Assembly (NCBI GenBank): GCA_035762175.1 | Contig: DASTPP010000024.1 | Coordinates: 1 to 51,020 of the forward strand | DNA: 51,020 nt | Direction of reading: 5' to 3' | Origin: DASTPP01 sp035762175 | Lineage (GTDB): Bacteria > Myxococcota_A > Polyangia > Polyangiales > Polyangiaceae | In this document: piece by piece, positions 7,405 through 15,763 of the stretch | Layout of the letters: every line of letters starts with the position of its first letter | Numbering within the stretch: position 1 is the first letter of the stretch | Notes under the pieces: generated by a model | Database searches by the model: none | Seen by the model: the letters and a program-made list of their open reading frames with translations, nothing else | Told to the model about the DNA's origin: nothing | Translations under genes and position numbers: made by a program

Positions 7405-8454
7405 TCAGGTCGGTCGGGCCGCGCCCCGGCCGCCGGCGGCGCCGGGCCCGGGCGCCGGGCCGCCCGCCTCGGGCGCCAGGGCGGCCGCCGCGAAGAGCAC
7501 GAGCGCCACCCAGAGCGCGTCGGCGAGCAGCAAGTGCACCAGTTGCATCCAGGTGGGGGCCAGCAAAACCAGGTTCAGCAGGCCCCCCCCGAGCTGCACC
7601 CCGAGCAACCAGAGCAGCGCCGCCCGCAGCGCCAGCACCGGGCCCCGCGGGCAGCGCTCGGCGACGCGCAGCGCGGCCCACAGGACGAGCCCGGCGGCCC
7701 CGAGCGCCAAGAGCGGGTGCCAGACCCGCAGCCGCACCAGAAAGTGCGCCGAGGGCGAGAGATCGCCGCGCACCCCCTCGGCGAGCGACGCGGCCGGAAA
7801 GAGCGTGTCGCCGAGCGCCGTGACGGCCCCGGCGGCCCCGACGAGCAGGAGCGCGCCGAGCGAGACGCCCAGCGGCCAGGCGAGCGCCCCCCGCCCCCGC
7901 AGGCGCAGCCCGCCGCCGCCCCGGCCCCACCACGCCGTCAGCGCCAGCGCGGCGACCAGCAAGAAGGTGTTGCCGAGGTGCACCGCGACCCACACCGCGC
8001 GGGCCACCGAGCGGTCTTGATCGACGTACTTCAGCAGCACCACGGCGGCCCCGATGCCGGCCTCGGTCACCATGAACCCGAGCGAGGCGAGCGCCGCCCG
8101 CCGCGCCGGCGCCCCCCGCTCGAAGACCGCGAGGGCCGCGACGGCGAGCGCCAGCACCAGCACGAGGGCGAGCCCCGAGCTCGCCCGGTGCGCGTACTCG
8201 ATGACCGTCGCGGCGGCCGGCGAGCGCGGCACCACCTCGCCGTTGCACGTGGGCCAGTGGCTGCCGCAGCCCGCCCCCGACCCGGTCGCCCGCACGTACG
8301 CGCCCCACGCGATGACGCCCACGGTCAGCGCCAGCGTGCACCACGCGAAGCGAGCGAAGGCGGCCCGCAGCGCGTCCGTCGCCGGCCCCCGCAGCGCCTT
8401 CAACGCCGCCCACGCGAGCGGGGAGTCGACCCGAACCTGGTTTCGCGTTTCCAC
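7405..8454 (-). CDS. ctaA: Heme A synthase (COX15/CtaA family)
   Basis: The 349-residue integral membrane protein begins at GTG 8454 and has eight predicted helices. Near the start is the signature GAYVRATGSGAGCGSHWPTCNG, followed by EYAHRASSGLAL. The second half repeats the layout with VHLGNTFLLVA, VWHPLLALGAAGLV and QLVHLLLADALWVALVL. The conserved His residues of these four helices bind the haem substrate and cofactor. The enzyme oxidises the C8 methyl of haem O to the formyl group of haem A for aa3-type cytochrome oxidases. No oxidase or haem O synthase gene lies nearby. The start is uncertain because no ATG occurs before the first motif. Confidence 0.9.
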   Translation of the reverse strand: METRNQVRVDSPLAWAALKALRGPATDALRAAFARFAWCTLALTVGVIAWGAYVRATGSGAGCGSHWPTCNGEVVPRSPAAATVIEYAHRASSGLALVLVLALAVAALAVFERGAPARRAALASLGFMVTEAGIGAAVVLLKYVDQDRSVARAVWVAVHLGNTFLLVAALALTAWWGRGGGGLRLRGRGALAWPLGVSLGALLLVGAAGAVTALGDTLFPAASLAEGVRGDLSPSAHFLVRLRVWHPLLALGAAGLVLWAALRVAERCPRGPVLALRAALLWLLGVQLGGGLLNLVLLAPTWMQLVHLLLADALWVALVLFAAAALAPEAGGPAPGPGAAGGRGAARPT

Positions 8455-8693
8455 TTCGGCGTACGCCTGTAGTGGCCCCGGGGCCGCGCGACCAGGCCCA
8501 TCCGTGAGCCCCTTGCCGATCGCCGAGCTCGTGCGTACCGAAGGCGGCCCGGCCGGGCGGCCCGAAAGGGGCGGGCCCCCGGGCGGCGAAAGCGCCGAGC
8601 TCGAGGCTCGGCGCCGCTCGAGCCGGACATTTTTCGTCCCTCGAAGCGGGCCCGCGCCGGGCGCGGGGGCCGAAGAATGCCTATCGTAAGGTC
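8455..8693. promoter_or_regulatory. Divergent promoter region of ctaA and the SRAP gene
   Basis: This 239-bp gap has no gene. It contains a perfect 9-bp-stem hairpin (8592-8600 / 8606-8614, GCGCCGAGC with loop TCGAG) and several shorter GC-rich palindromes. A TATCGT just before the SRAP ATG may be a -10 box, followed by TAAGG as ribosome-binding site. It shares the string CCGAAG before the presumptive -10 with the region before the nucleotidyltransferase gene near 3510, but this could be chance. Confidence 0.3.
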
Positions 8694-9374
8694 ATGTGCC
8701 GCCGCCTCGCGCTGACCGAACGCGCCCGCCGGGTGGCCGACGCCTTTCCCTGGCTCGGCGCCTCGGCCGAGGCGCTGCGCCCTCGCTACAACATCGCTCC
8801 CGGCCAGAGCGTCGCGGTCGTGCTGAACGAGGCGCCCCCGGCGCTGAGCTTCGCCTCCTGGGGGCTCGTCGCGCCGTGGGCGCGCGATCGGGCGGCGGGC
8901 CCCTGCCTGGCGGCCGCGCGGGTCGAGCACCTGCCGCGCCGGCCGCTCTTGCGCGAGGCGCTGCGGCACCGGCGCTGCCTGGTGATCGCCGACGGCTACT
9001 TCGAGTGGCGCCCGGGCGACGAGGGGCGCACGCCGCACTTCGTCCGGCTGCCCGACGGCCGCCCCTTCGCGGTCGCCGGCGTCTGGCAGCGCTGGCACGA
9101 TCCGAGCGCGCCGGGCGGCGGCACGCTCCGCACGCTCTGCGCGGTCTTGACGCGCCCGCTCGCGAGCGGCCGGCGCGGGCCCGCCATCGTGCGGCGCGAC
9201 GCGTACGCCGCGTGGCTCGACCCGCGCGAGCGGCCGCCCTCGGCGCTGACGCCGCTGCTCGCGCCCGAGCCGCCGCTCGTCGCGTATCCGGTCTCGCGCC
9301 ACGTCGACCGGCCGCTGCACGACGACCCGCGCTGCATCGAGCCGCTGCCGGCGCCCGACGCGGTCGCGAGCTGA
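8694..9374 (+). CDS. SRAP-family protein (YedK/HMCES-like abasic-site DNA-protein crosslinker)
   Basis: The 226-residue product starts MCRRLAL, so Cys2 becomes the N-terminal catalytic residue after Met removal. RYNIAPGQ (Asn33), ASWGLVAPWA, the ARVE segment and GYFEWR (Glu104) are the other family hallmarks. These proteins form a thiazolidine crosslink with abasic sites in single-stranded DNA. The conserved His of the HxRMP motif is not visible: the corresponding stretch reads GRRGPAIVRRDAYAAWLDP. In YedK this His takes part in crosslink formation and reversal, so chemistry may differ here. It stands alone, divergent from ctaA. Confidence 0.85.
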   Translation: MCRRLALTERARRVADAFPWLGASAEALRPRYNIAPGQSVAVVLNEAPPALSFASWGLVAPWARDRAAGPCLAAARVEHLPRRPLLREALRHRRCLVIADGYFEWRPGDEGRTPHFVRLPDGRPFAVAGVWQRWHDPSAPGGGTLRTLCAVLTRPLASGRRGPAIVRRDAYAAWLDPRERPPSALTPLLAPEPPLVAYPVSRHVDRPLHDDPRCIEPLPAPDAVAS

Positions 9375-9399
9375 GCGGTCGCGCGCCGAGGGCCGAGCG

Positions 9400-9487
9400 C
9401 GCGCCCCGGCCCCGCGGCGGGGCGAGGGCGGCCGGCGGCCCGGCGTTCGCGAGGGCGGCTCTCGCCGCGGCGCGAGGCCGGGGCGCG
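9400..9487. terminator. 12-bp inverted repeat between convergent genes
   Basis: CGCGCCCCGGCC at 9400-9411 is a perfect reverse complement of 9476-9487. It spans most of the 124-bp gap between the SRAP gene and the convergent lipoprotein gene, and smaller GC-rich hairpins lie inside. This placement suggests a bidirectional 3'-end structure. There is no U-run. Confidence 0.4.
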
Positions 9488-9498
9488 GCCGGGCGGGG

Positions 9499-10263
9499 TC
9501 AGGGGGCCGGCGCGTTCGCCAGCAGGGTCTTGCAGGCCTCGAGCTGGGGCTGGGTGAGCGTGGGCAGCACGCCGCCGGCGGCGCGGACGCCAACGCAGCT
9601 ATTCTTGATATTGCTGTATTCGATGTTGCCGAGCCCCTCGGGCTGCGCGATGCGGCCGCTGAAGCGCGCGCAGAAGTTGTCTTCGCTGACGATGGCCGCG
9701 CGCCAGGCGAGGTCGGCGAGCACGAGCGGGTTGCCCGAGGGGTTCGCCGTGCCGGGGACTTCGGCCTCGGCGATGCGGAAGACGAACTCGCCCGCTTCGT
9801 TGACCTCCGCGGGCGCGTCGATGCCCGTCTCGTTGCCCAGCACCTCTTCGGCGCCCTTGGCCGTGGTGGCGAGGGCCTGAATCTTGATGTCGAGCGTGCC
9901 GCCGGTCGCGCCGCCGGCGCCGCCCGCGCCCGTCAGCGACATCGTGTTGGTGGCCCGAAATCGGATCGCAGACTCGATGTCGCCGAAGATGAAGTTGGTG
10001 CATGCGAACACGAAGGTGCCGCTGATGTCGGCGAGCCGTGTGGGCGAGCCGCCACCCGCGCCGCCCGCGCCGCCCGCCCCGGCGCCGCCGCCGGTCCCGC
10101 CCGTGCTCGAGTTCTCGGCCGCGTCGTTGCGCTCGACGAAGTCGTCGAGGTCGCCGTGCGGGTCGGCGCAACCGTAGACCAGGGCGCCGCCGTAAAGGGC
10201 ACCCCCGAGGGCGAGGGGAAAAAGCGCCGGGAGCGTTCGTCGCGGGTTCTTCGCACGCATCAT
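9499..10263 (-). CDS. Predicted lipoprotein with Gly-rich linker, function unknown
   Basis: The product is about 254 residues from ATG 10263 (a second ATG follows directly). It has a basic N-terminus, a hydrophobic stretch and a lipobox-like VYGC, giving a probable diacylated Cys in CADPHGD. A Gly/Ala/Thr-rich linker (STGGTGGGAGAGGAGGAGGG) follows, then a beta-rich domain beginning DISGTFVFACTNFIFGDIESA and ending with NFCARFSGR and KNSCVGVRAAGG. At least four Cys could form disulfides in the periplasm. I do not recognise the family. It is transcribed divergently from the OmpP1/FadL gene and may act with that channel, but this is only context. Confidence 0.7.
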   Translation of the reverse strand: MMRAKNPRRTLPALFPLALGGALYGGALVYGCADPHGDLDDFVERNDAAENSSTGGTGGGAGAGGAGGAGGGSPTRLADISGTFVFACTNFIFGDIESAIRFRATNTMSLTGAGGAGGATGGTLDIKIQALATTAKGAEEVLGNETGIDAPAEVNEAGEFVFRIAEAEVPGTANPSGNPLVLADLAWRAAIVSEDNFCARFSGRIAQPEGLGNIEYSNIKNSCVGVRAAGGVLPTLTQPQLEACKTLLANAPAP

Positions 10264-10273
10264 GTCTGTTAAG

Positions 10274-10302
10274 TACATAGGCGGCACGGCCTTGTTCGAC
10301 AA
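10274..10302 (-). promoter_or_regulatory. Sigma-70-like promoter of the lipoprotein gene
   Basis: On the minus strand TTGTCG (10302-10297) and TATGTA (10279-10274) are separated by exactly 17 bp. The -10 box ends 10 bases before ATG 10263 and no Shine-Dalgarno sequence is visible, so the transcript would be nearly leaderless. Confidence 0.5.
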
Positions 10303-10330
10303 CCGAAAGTTTCGCCGGAGGCAAGCACTC

Positions 10331-11788
10331 GTGACGCCCAAAAATCAGCTGGCCCGTCGCACCTTGGCAGCCCTCGGGGCCCTGGCCTTGACGCTCGGCG
10401 TCAACGACGCCGAGGCCAGCGGCTTCTTGAACGCGCGCTTCGGCGCCGACCACGGCAACCCCGTCGGCGCGAACCCCTTCTCGATCTACTTCAACCCCGC
10501 CGCCATCACCCGGGCCCAGGGCACCCAGCTGGTGCTCGACAACAGTTTCGTCTACCGCATCGCCAGCTACGACCGGCCCCCGAGCGCCCTCTCGCCTTCG
10601 CCCTCGCAGAACCCCGACAACGACGTCTACCGCCGCGCCAACACGGGCAAGGCCACCATCGGCAACTTCCTCGCGCTGCCCTTCATCGGCGTCACCACGA
10701 GCGACCTCGCCCCCAACCTCACCGTCGGCTTCGCCTCGTACGTGCCCTTCGGCGGCGTCGCGAGCTGGGGCAAGAACGACAACTTCAGCCCCGGCAGCCC
10801 GGGCGGGCTGCAGGCGCCCGGCGCCTACGACGGGCAGGTGCGCTGGCACTCGATCAGCGGCTCGATCATCGCGCTCTACAACACCGTCGCCATCGCCTAC
10901 CGCCTGCCCGATTACGGCCTGAGCTTCGGCGTCAACGCCAGCGTCATCTACCACCGCATCGAGACCATCCGGGCGAGAAACCTCAACGGCTCCGACGACG
11001 TCGTCACCGAGTCGGGCGGCCTGCTCGAGGGCCGCTCGCTCGTCGAGGCGAGCGGCGTCAACGCCAGCCTGGGCCTCGGCGTGATGTGGGAGCCGAACGA
11101 CGACCTGCGCCTCGGCCTCTCGTACACGACCCGCCCCGGCTTCGGCCAGATGGAGCTCGACGGCAAGCTCACCGTCCGCACCCCCGGCCTCTCGACCGAA
11201 TACGACATCGCCCTGACGCAGACGTACCCCGACGTCATCCGCTTCGGCGTCGGCTACGAGGTCAGCGAAGACGTCGAGCTGCGCGCCGACCTCGAGTACG
11301 TCCGCTGGTCGGCCTTCCGGCGCCAGTGCATCCTGAACCGCGAGCCGGGCTACAACGCCGGCTGTCGGCTCTACGACAACGGCGCCTCGACCTACGACGA
11401 CGGCTCGGGCCGCCTCGACATCATCCAGGTCGTCCCCCGCAACTGGCACGACGCGGGCTCGCTGCGCGTCGGCGTCGGCTACCACCTCACCGAAGAGACC
11501 GAGCTCTTCGGCAGCGTCACCGGCGACACCTACGCCCCGCCGGCCTCCACCCTCGATGCCACCTTCATCGACTCGTTCAAGCTCGTCGGCACCCTCGGCG
11601 CCCGCCACTTCTTCACCAAGAGCTTCGCCCTCGGCGGCAGCTACAACCACGCCTATTTCTTCCAGCGCTCGACCAATTCGAGCGCCCTCTATTCGGGCTA
11701 CGTCCGCCCCTCGAACTCGCCGAGCGGCAACGGCACGTACAACCAGCAGATTCTCTTCGTCGACCTGAACGGCACCTTTTACTTCTGA
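10331..11788 (+). CDS. OmpP1/FadL/TodX-family outer-membrane transport protein
   Basis: The product of about 485 residues starts at GTG 10331, chosen because GGAGG lies 8 bases upstream and a clean signal peptide follows (ALGALALTLGVNDAEA, then SGF). The mature N-terminus ASGFLNARFGADHGNPVGANP then IYFNPAAIT is the classic FadL hatch motif. Later strands such as DLRLGLSYTTRPGFGQMELDG and LRVGVGYHLTEETELFGSV are amphipathic beta strands, and the chain ends in an aromatic residue (NGTFYF) as outer-membrane barrels do. It should let hydrophobic compounds such as fatty acids or aromatics cross the outer membrane. The substrate is not predictable. Confidence 0.9.
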   Translation: MTPKNQLARRTLAALGALALTLGVNDAEASGFLNARFGADHGNPVGANPFSIYFNPAAITRAQGTQLVLDNSFVYRIASYDRPPSALSPSPSQNPDNDVYRRANTGKATIGNFLALPFIGVTTSDLAPNLTVGFASYVPFGGVASWGKNDNFSPGSPGGLQAPGAYDGQVRWHSISGSIIALYNTVAIAYRLPDYGLSFGVNASVIYHRIETIRARNLNGSDDVVTESGGLLEGRSLVEASGVNASLGLGVMWEPNDDLRLGLSYTTRPGFGQMELDGKLTVRTPGLSTEYDIALTQTYPDVIRFGVGYEVSEDVELRADLEYVRWSAFRRQCILNREPGYNAGCRLYDNGASTYDDGSGRLDIIQVVPRNWHDAGSLRVGVGYHLTEETELFGSVTGDTYAPPASTLDATFIDSFKLVGTLGARHFFTKSFALGGSYNHAYFFQRSTNSSALYSGYVRPSNSPSGNGTYNQQILFVDLNGTFYF

Positions 11789-12071
11789 GCGCCCCTCCGC
11801 TCGAAGCCGCCGGGCGAGCCCCGGGTGCCCCGCGCTCGGGGCCGGAGGCGAGGTCAGGGCGGCCCGCCGGGCGCGCGGGGCACCAGTCCGAGTGGCTCCA
11901 GGCCTCGCGCCACCCCGAGGTCGAGGTCAGGGCGGCCCGCCGGGCGCGCACGGCACCCCGGCCGCGCGCCTCATACCACCCCTGGCTGCTGCGGCCAGCA
12001 ATGGCCCCCACGCCGCAGCCTCGCCAGGCTTGGGCGAGGGCACGGGGCCGGGTAGGCTCGGGCGGGTGGTA
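11789..12071. repeat. Convergent intergenic region with direct repeats and a terminal inverted repeat
   Basis: A 28-bp sequence occurs twice in direct orientation (11849-11876 and 11922-11949, 73 bp apart). Further on, ATACCACCC (11973-11981) pairs with GGGTGGTAT (12063-12071), which abuts the stop codon of the minus-strand gene, enclosing a CTGGC/GCCAG hairpin. The second part could be a terminator for both convergent genes. No coding signal is seen. Confidence 0.45.
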
Positions 12072-14042
12072 TTAGAAGCGCGCCTGGACCGCGGTGCCGA
12101 AGCCGATGAAGTTGGGGCTGACGAAGGTGCGCCCGAGGAACTCGCCCGACTCGGTGCGGCCGAGCAGCGTGCCGTTGTTGTCGCGCACGAGCTGCGCCCA
12201 GAAGAGCGCGTTCATCATGGGGCTCAAGTCCCAGCGCAGGCTGGCGCGGGCCTGCACGATGGGCACGCGCTCCTCGCCGATGGGCAGCTGGCTGATGTTG
12301 CCCTGCCGCCGCACGACCACGGTGCGCGTCAGATCGATGCCGAAGTCGTCGACCGAGGTGCTGCTGAAGGTGGCGGGCAGCTGCAGGCCCGCGCCGAGCG
12401 ACGGCGTCAACCGCGGCCCGGCGAAGTGGTGGTCGACGGCCGCCGCGAAGAAGAACTCGGGCTCGAGCTTCGCGTCGTTCGGCATCGTATTAAAGGGGAT
12501 GAAGCCCGGCTGGTTCTTCACGACGAACGACAGGTCGCGGTAGAGGCCGGTGAGCTGCACGCGCGTGTAGCCGTACTTGACCGTGCCCTGCAGCGCCGCG
12601 GCCGTCGCGCCCTGCAGGCTCGTCGCGTTCGCGGCGTTGAAGTCTTTCAGGTTCTGCTGCAGGTGGCTGCCCTCGGCCGAGACCGCCCACGACAGCTGCC
12701 CCGGCGTGTACTGCTCGGGCCGGAAGATGACCATCGGGCTCGTGGGGTCGTTGCGGTAGAGGGCGAAGTCGACCGAGGCGGGCACGGGCATCTTGTCGTG
12801 CACGACGACGCGGCCCGAGCCGCCGAAGGTGTAGACGTTCACGCCGAGCACGCCCTGCTCTTCGAAGCGGCCCTGCTGGAAGTAGCCGGCGCCGACGTCG
12901 AAGCGCAGGCTCTCGGTGGCGTCGACGCCGCCGCCGGTGAGAAAGCCGTAATTGGTCTGCTGGATGCGGCTCGAGTCGATGTCCTGCGACTCGACCGCCT
13001 GCTGGTACTCGACGATCTGCGCCGTCTTGAAGCCGGCGAAGGCGTAGAACTTCTCGCCCCAGTACTGCAGCTTCGCGCCGGGCGCCGCGCCCGTCAAACG
13101 GGGGAAGATCGACTCGTTGATCGACTGCGCGGTGCCGCCCCAGCTGATGTCGTAGAGGTAGCCGAGCCGGAAGCGGTCGGTGTCGAGGGGGAAGAGCACC
13201 AGGTCGAAGCCCTGGTCGCGCGCGCCGTTCTCGCCCTTCTTCGTCTTGTAAAAGAGCCGCAGGTACGAGCCCGAGTCGTAGAGGGCGCTGTTGAGGTTGT
13301 TGTTGCGCGCCGAGATCTCGGCGAGGTCGAAGCGCAACACGATCGCCGCCTCGGTGTCGAGGTTCGGAATGAACCCCGGCATCTTGCGGTAGAGCACGAG
13401 GTGCGCGAGGTTCTCGCGGCCGGCGAAGCGCGAGTTCAGGTTGTCGAAGAAGAGGCGGTACTGCGGCCGGTCGCCGACGCTCGCGTTCGGCGAGATGGGG
13501 GTCACGACGCCGGTCGCCTTGGTGACGTCGTCGTCGCCGAAGGTCCAGGTGAGGCGCGTGTCCATGAAGTCGCTGCGGCGAATCACGTCGCCCGCCTGCG
13601 GCCCCTGCGGCGGGGTCGTCGCGTCCTTCGCCTGCACGGTGGGCGGCGCCCCGGGCGTGCCGGGCGTCGTGATGGCGCCGGGCGCGGCCCCCTGCCCCGG
13701 CAGCACCGCCGGCGCGCTGCCCGTGGCCGGCTGCGGCGGCGCGCCGTTGTTCGGCGGCGCCAGGGCCCCGTTCGGCGGCAGCGCGCCGTTCGGCGGCGGG
13801 GCGCCGTTCGGCGGCGGGGCGCCGTTCGGCGGCGGCGCCAGGGCTCCGTTCGGCGGCGCCAGGGCCCCGTTCGGCGGCGCGGCGGGCGGCAGGGCCCCGT
13901 TCGGCGGCGCGGCGGGCGCGGCGCCCGTCGGGGGCTGGGGCTCGCCCGGGCGCGGCTGCTCTTGGGCCGAGGCCCGGGGTGCGAAGCAGAGGGCGGCGAG
14001 CATCGCGGCCGCGCGGACGGGGGTCGACGTTCGGAGGATCAT
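12072..14042 (-). CDS. Predicted outer-membrane beta-barrel protein with Pro/Asn/Gly/Ala repeat region
   Basis: The product is about 656 residues from ATG 14042, which gives a tidy signal peptide ending FAPRASA before QEQP. ATG 14108 is an alternative, since it overlaps the preceding TGA as ATGA. Residues 30-125 are low complexity with repeated PPNGAL/PPNGAP units. The rest reads like an outer-membrane barrel: RLTWTFGDDDV, RFRLGYLYDISWGGT, KFYAFAGFKTAQIVEYQQ, RFDVGAGYFQQGRF and a C-terminal NFIGFGTAVQARF with terminal Phe. I do not recognise a named family. It is the last gene of a unit with the Cys-rich lipoprotein and the 5'-nucleotidase, so it may be a pore for nucleoside or phosphate products. 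That role is inferred from position only. Confidence 0.65.
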   Translation of the reverse strand: MILRTSTPVRAAAMLAALCFAPRASAQEQPRPGEPQPPTGAAPAAPPNGALPPAAPPNGALAPPNGALAPPPNGAPPPNGAPPPNGALPPNGALAPPNNGAPPQPATGSAPAVLPGQGAAPGAITTPGTPGAPPTVQAKDATTPPQGPQAGDVIRRSDFMDTRLTWTFGDDDVTKATGVVTPISPNASVGDRPQYRLFFDNLNSRFAGRENLAHLVLYRKMPGFIPNLDTEAAIVLRFDLAEISARNNNLNSALYDSGSYLRLFYKTKKGENGARDQGFDLVLFPLDTDRFRLGYLYDISWGGTAQSINESIFPRLTGAAPGAKLQYWGEKFYAFAGFKTAQIVEYQQAVESQDIDSSRIQQTNYGFLTGGGVDATESLRFDVGAGYFQQGRFEEQGVLGVNVYTFGGSGRVVVHDKMPVPASVDFALYRNDPTSPMVIFRPEQYTPGQLSWAVSAEGSHLQQNLKDFNAANATSLQGATAAALQGTVKYGYTRVQLTGLYRDLSFVVKNQPGFIPFNTMPNDAKLEPEFFFAAAVDHHFAGPRLTPSLGAGLQLPATFSSTSVDDFGIDLTRTVVVRRQGNISQLPIGEERVPIVQARASLRWDLSPMMNALFWAQLVRDNNGTLLGRTESGEFLGRTFVSPNFIGFGTAVQARF

Positions 14043-14104
14043 GGGCGGGGGGCGTCCGCGGCGCGAGAGGATGGGCGCTCCCCCGTCCGGCGGCGGGAGG
14101 CGGT

Positions 14105-15763
14105 TCATTGCGACTCGGAATCGTTGTCGGTGGCGGTGCGTTCGCGGGTGCAGGTCGTGCCGAGCTCGGGCGGCGTCGGGAAGCGCGCCAGGCACGCGGC
14201 CTCGTCTTCGCCCTCGTTGCAGAGCACGAGGTCTTCGCTGCAGCGGGTCTCGATCGTCCAGTTGAGCGGGCCGCCGGAGAAGTTGGCGAGCGTGCCGGTC
14301 ACCCAGGGCAAGAGGGCCCCGCGGTAGCGCGTCGGGTCGAAGCCGCCGACGGTGCCGGTGTTCAGCAGGATGGTCTGCAGCGGGCTCGGCCCGAGCTGCG
14401 CGCGGAAGTTGCCGACGCGCCGGAACGACGACCACTCGCTGCAGGCGGGGTTGTCAAAGCAGCGCTGCGAGCAGGTGTTCTCGGGCGAGCAGGGCGTGAA
14501 GTCGACGCGCCCGTCGCCGTCGAGGTCGCAGTTGGACGCCGCCGGGCGGAAGGTGACGGCGTAGACGAACTGGCACTGGTCGCCGGCCGGCGCCTGCTGG
14601 CGCAGCACCTCGGGCAGCTCGGGCCCGAAGATGGACGCGACGCGCACGCCGACGGTGTCGATCTTGCCGGGCTGGCCGACCGGGTCGGTGACGACGCCGC
14701 CGACGCGCACGAGCCCCCCCTCGTACTGCTCGAGGAAGGCGGAGGCGGTGTCTTCGGAGGACAGGACGCCCGGCTCGACGAGCGCGGGCGTGGGCAGCCG
14801 GCAGGGGCCGCTGTCGCGGAGCGAGAACCAGGGCTCGGAGACCTTGAAGCCCGGGAAGGTGAGCTCGGTGAAGCCGAAGAACTCGGTCATCGTGCCCGAC
14901 AGCTCGCCGACCCGGTCGCAGACGGCGATGCCGGGGGGCAGGTTGAAGCTGAAGACGAAGAGCCCGCCGTAGGGCTTCTGCCGCAGCTCGCCGCCGGGGT
15001 TGGCCGGGTCGACCGGCTCGACGTCGGAGACGTAAAAGCCGTCGCTGGCGATGCGCGAGACCATCAGGCGCGACTCGGTCGCCTCGAGCCGCACGCCCTC
15101 CTGGTCGTAGGGGCTGGCGGCGCCGAGGCCCTGGGCCTCGGGCACCGTCGGCAGCCGGAAGCGCAGGGGCGCCGAGACGCCCGAGGCGTACGTGCCGCCG
15201 GTCTCGCTGTCGTCGTTGGCGAAGGCGCAGTCGGGGTCGAAGGGGAAGTCGACGAACCCGTCGCCGTCGTTGTCCACGCTGTCGGAGCAGGCCGGCGTGA
15301 GCACGGCCGGGTCGACCGGGGTGTAGCCGAGATCGTCGGCCCACACCGTCGTGTCGCCGAAGGCGCCCGTCACGCGGATGAGCTGCGCCTCGGCCACGCC
15401 CGCCTCGAGCCGGACGTTGCGCCCCTCGGCCCGGTCGCCCTCGACCGCGAGCAGCGTGCCCGGCCGGATGCTGAGCCGCGCGTAGCCGTTGAAGTTGAGG
15501 TCGCGCTCGTTAAAAAGGTCGATCGCCTCGACCGTGACGAGAAAGGCGCCGCCCTCGGTGCACGCCGGGTTAAAGCCCCGCAGATCGAGGCAGAGCGGCT
15601 CGTCTTCGGGCCCCGGCAGCGCGCTGCCGTCGGCGCGCGCGACCGACACGCGCAGCCGAAAGGTGTCGGTCTCGATGCCGTTGCGCGTCACGCACGAGCC
15701 GGCGAGCAGCGCCGCGGCCGCGAAGCCGAGCCCGCGCGCGAGGGCGCGTCGCCCGCCGCTCAC
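14105..15763 (-). CDS. Lipoprotein with calcium-binding-type Asp-rich repeats, function unknown
   Basis: The product is 552 residues from GTG 15763, whose GTGA overlaps the stop of the 5'-nucleotidase gene. A lipoprotein signal ends LLAGSC. Two Asp-rich loops (CSDSVDNDGDGFVDFPFDPDC and CDLDGDGRVDFTPCSP) match the DxDxDG thrombospondin type 3/EF-hand-like pattern and probably bind calcium. The segment LEQYEGGLVRVGGVVTDP resembles the YEGMLV strand of OB-like domains found in bacterial extracellular nucleases and phosphatases, which would fit the neighbour. Many Cys suggest periplasmic or surface location. The family is not identified. Confidence 0.65.
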   Translation of the reverse strand: MSGGRRALARGLGFAAAALLAGSCVTRNGIETDTFRLRVSVARADGSALPGPEDEPLCLDLRGFNPACTEGGAFLVTVEAIDLFNERDLNFNGYARLSIRPGTLLAVEGDRAEGRNVRLEAGVAEAQLIRVTGAFGDTTVWADDLGYTPVDPAVLTPACSDSVDNDGDGFVDFPFDPDCAFANDDSETGGTYASGVSAPLRFRLPTVPEAQGLGAASPYDQEGVRLEATESRLMVSRIASDGFYVSDVEPVDPANPGGELRQKPYGGLFVFSFNLPPGIAVCDRVGELSGTMTEFFGFTELTFPGFKVSEPWFSLRDSGPCRLPTPALVEPGVLSSEDTASAFLEQYEGGLVRVGGVVTDPVGQPGKIDTVGVRVASIFGPELPEVLRQQAPAGDQCQFVYAVTFRPAASNCDLDGDGRVDFTPCSPENTCSQRCFDNPACSEWSSFRRVGNFRAQLGPSPLQTILLNTGTVGGFDPTRYRGALLPWVTGTLANFSGGPLNWTIETRCSEDLVLCNEGEDEAACLARFPTPPELGTTCTRERTATDNDSESQ

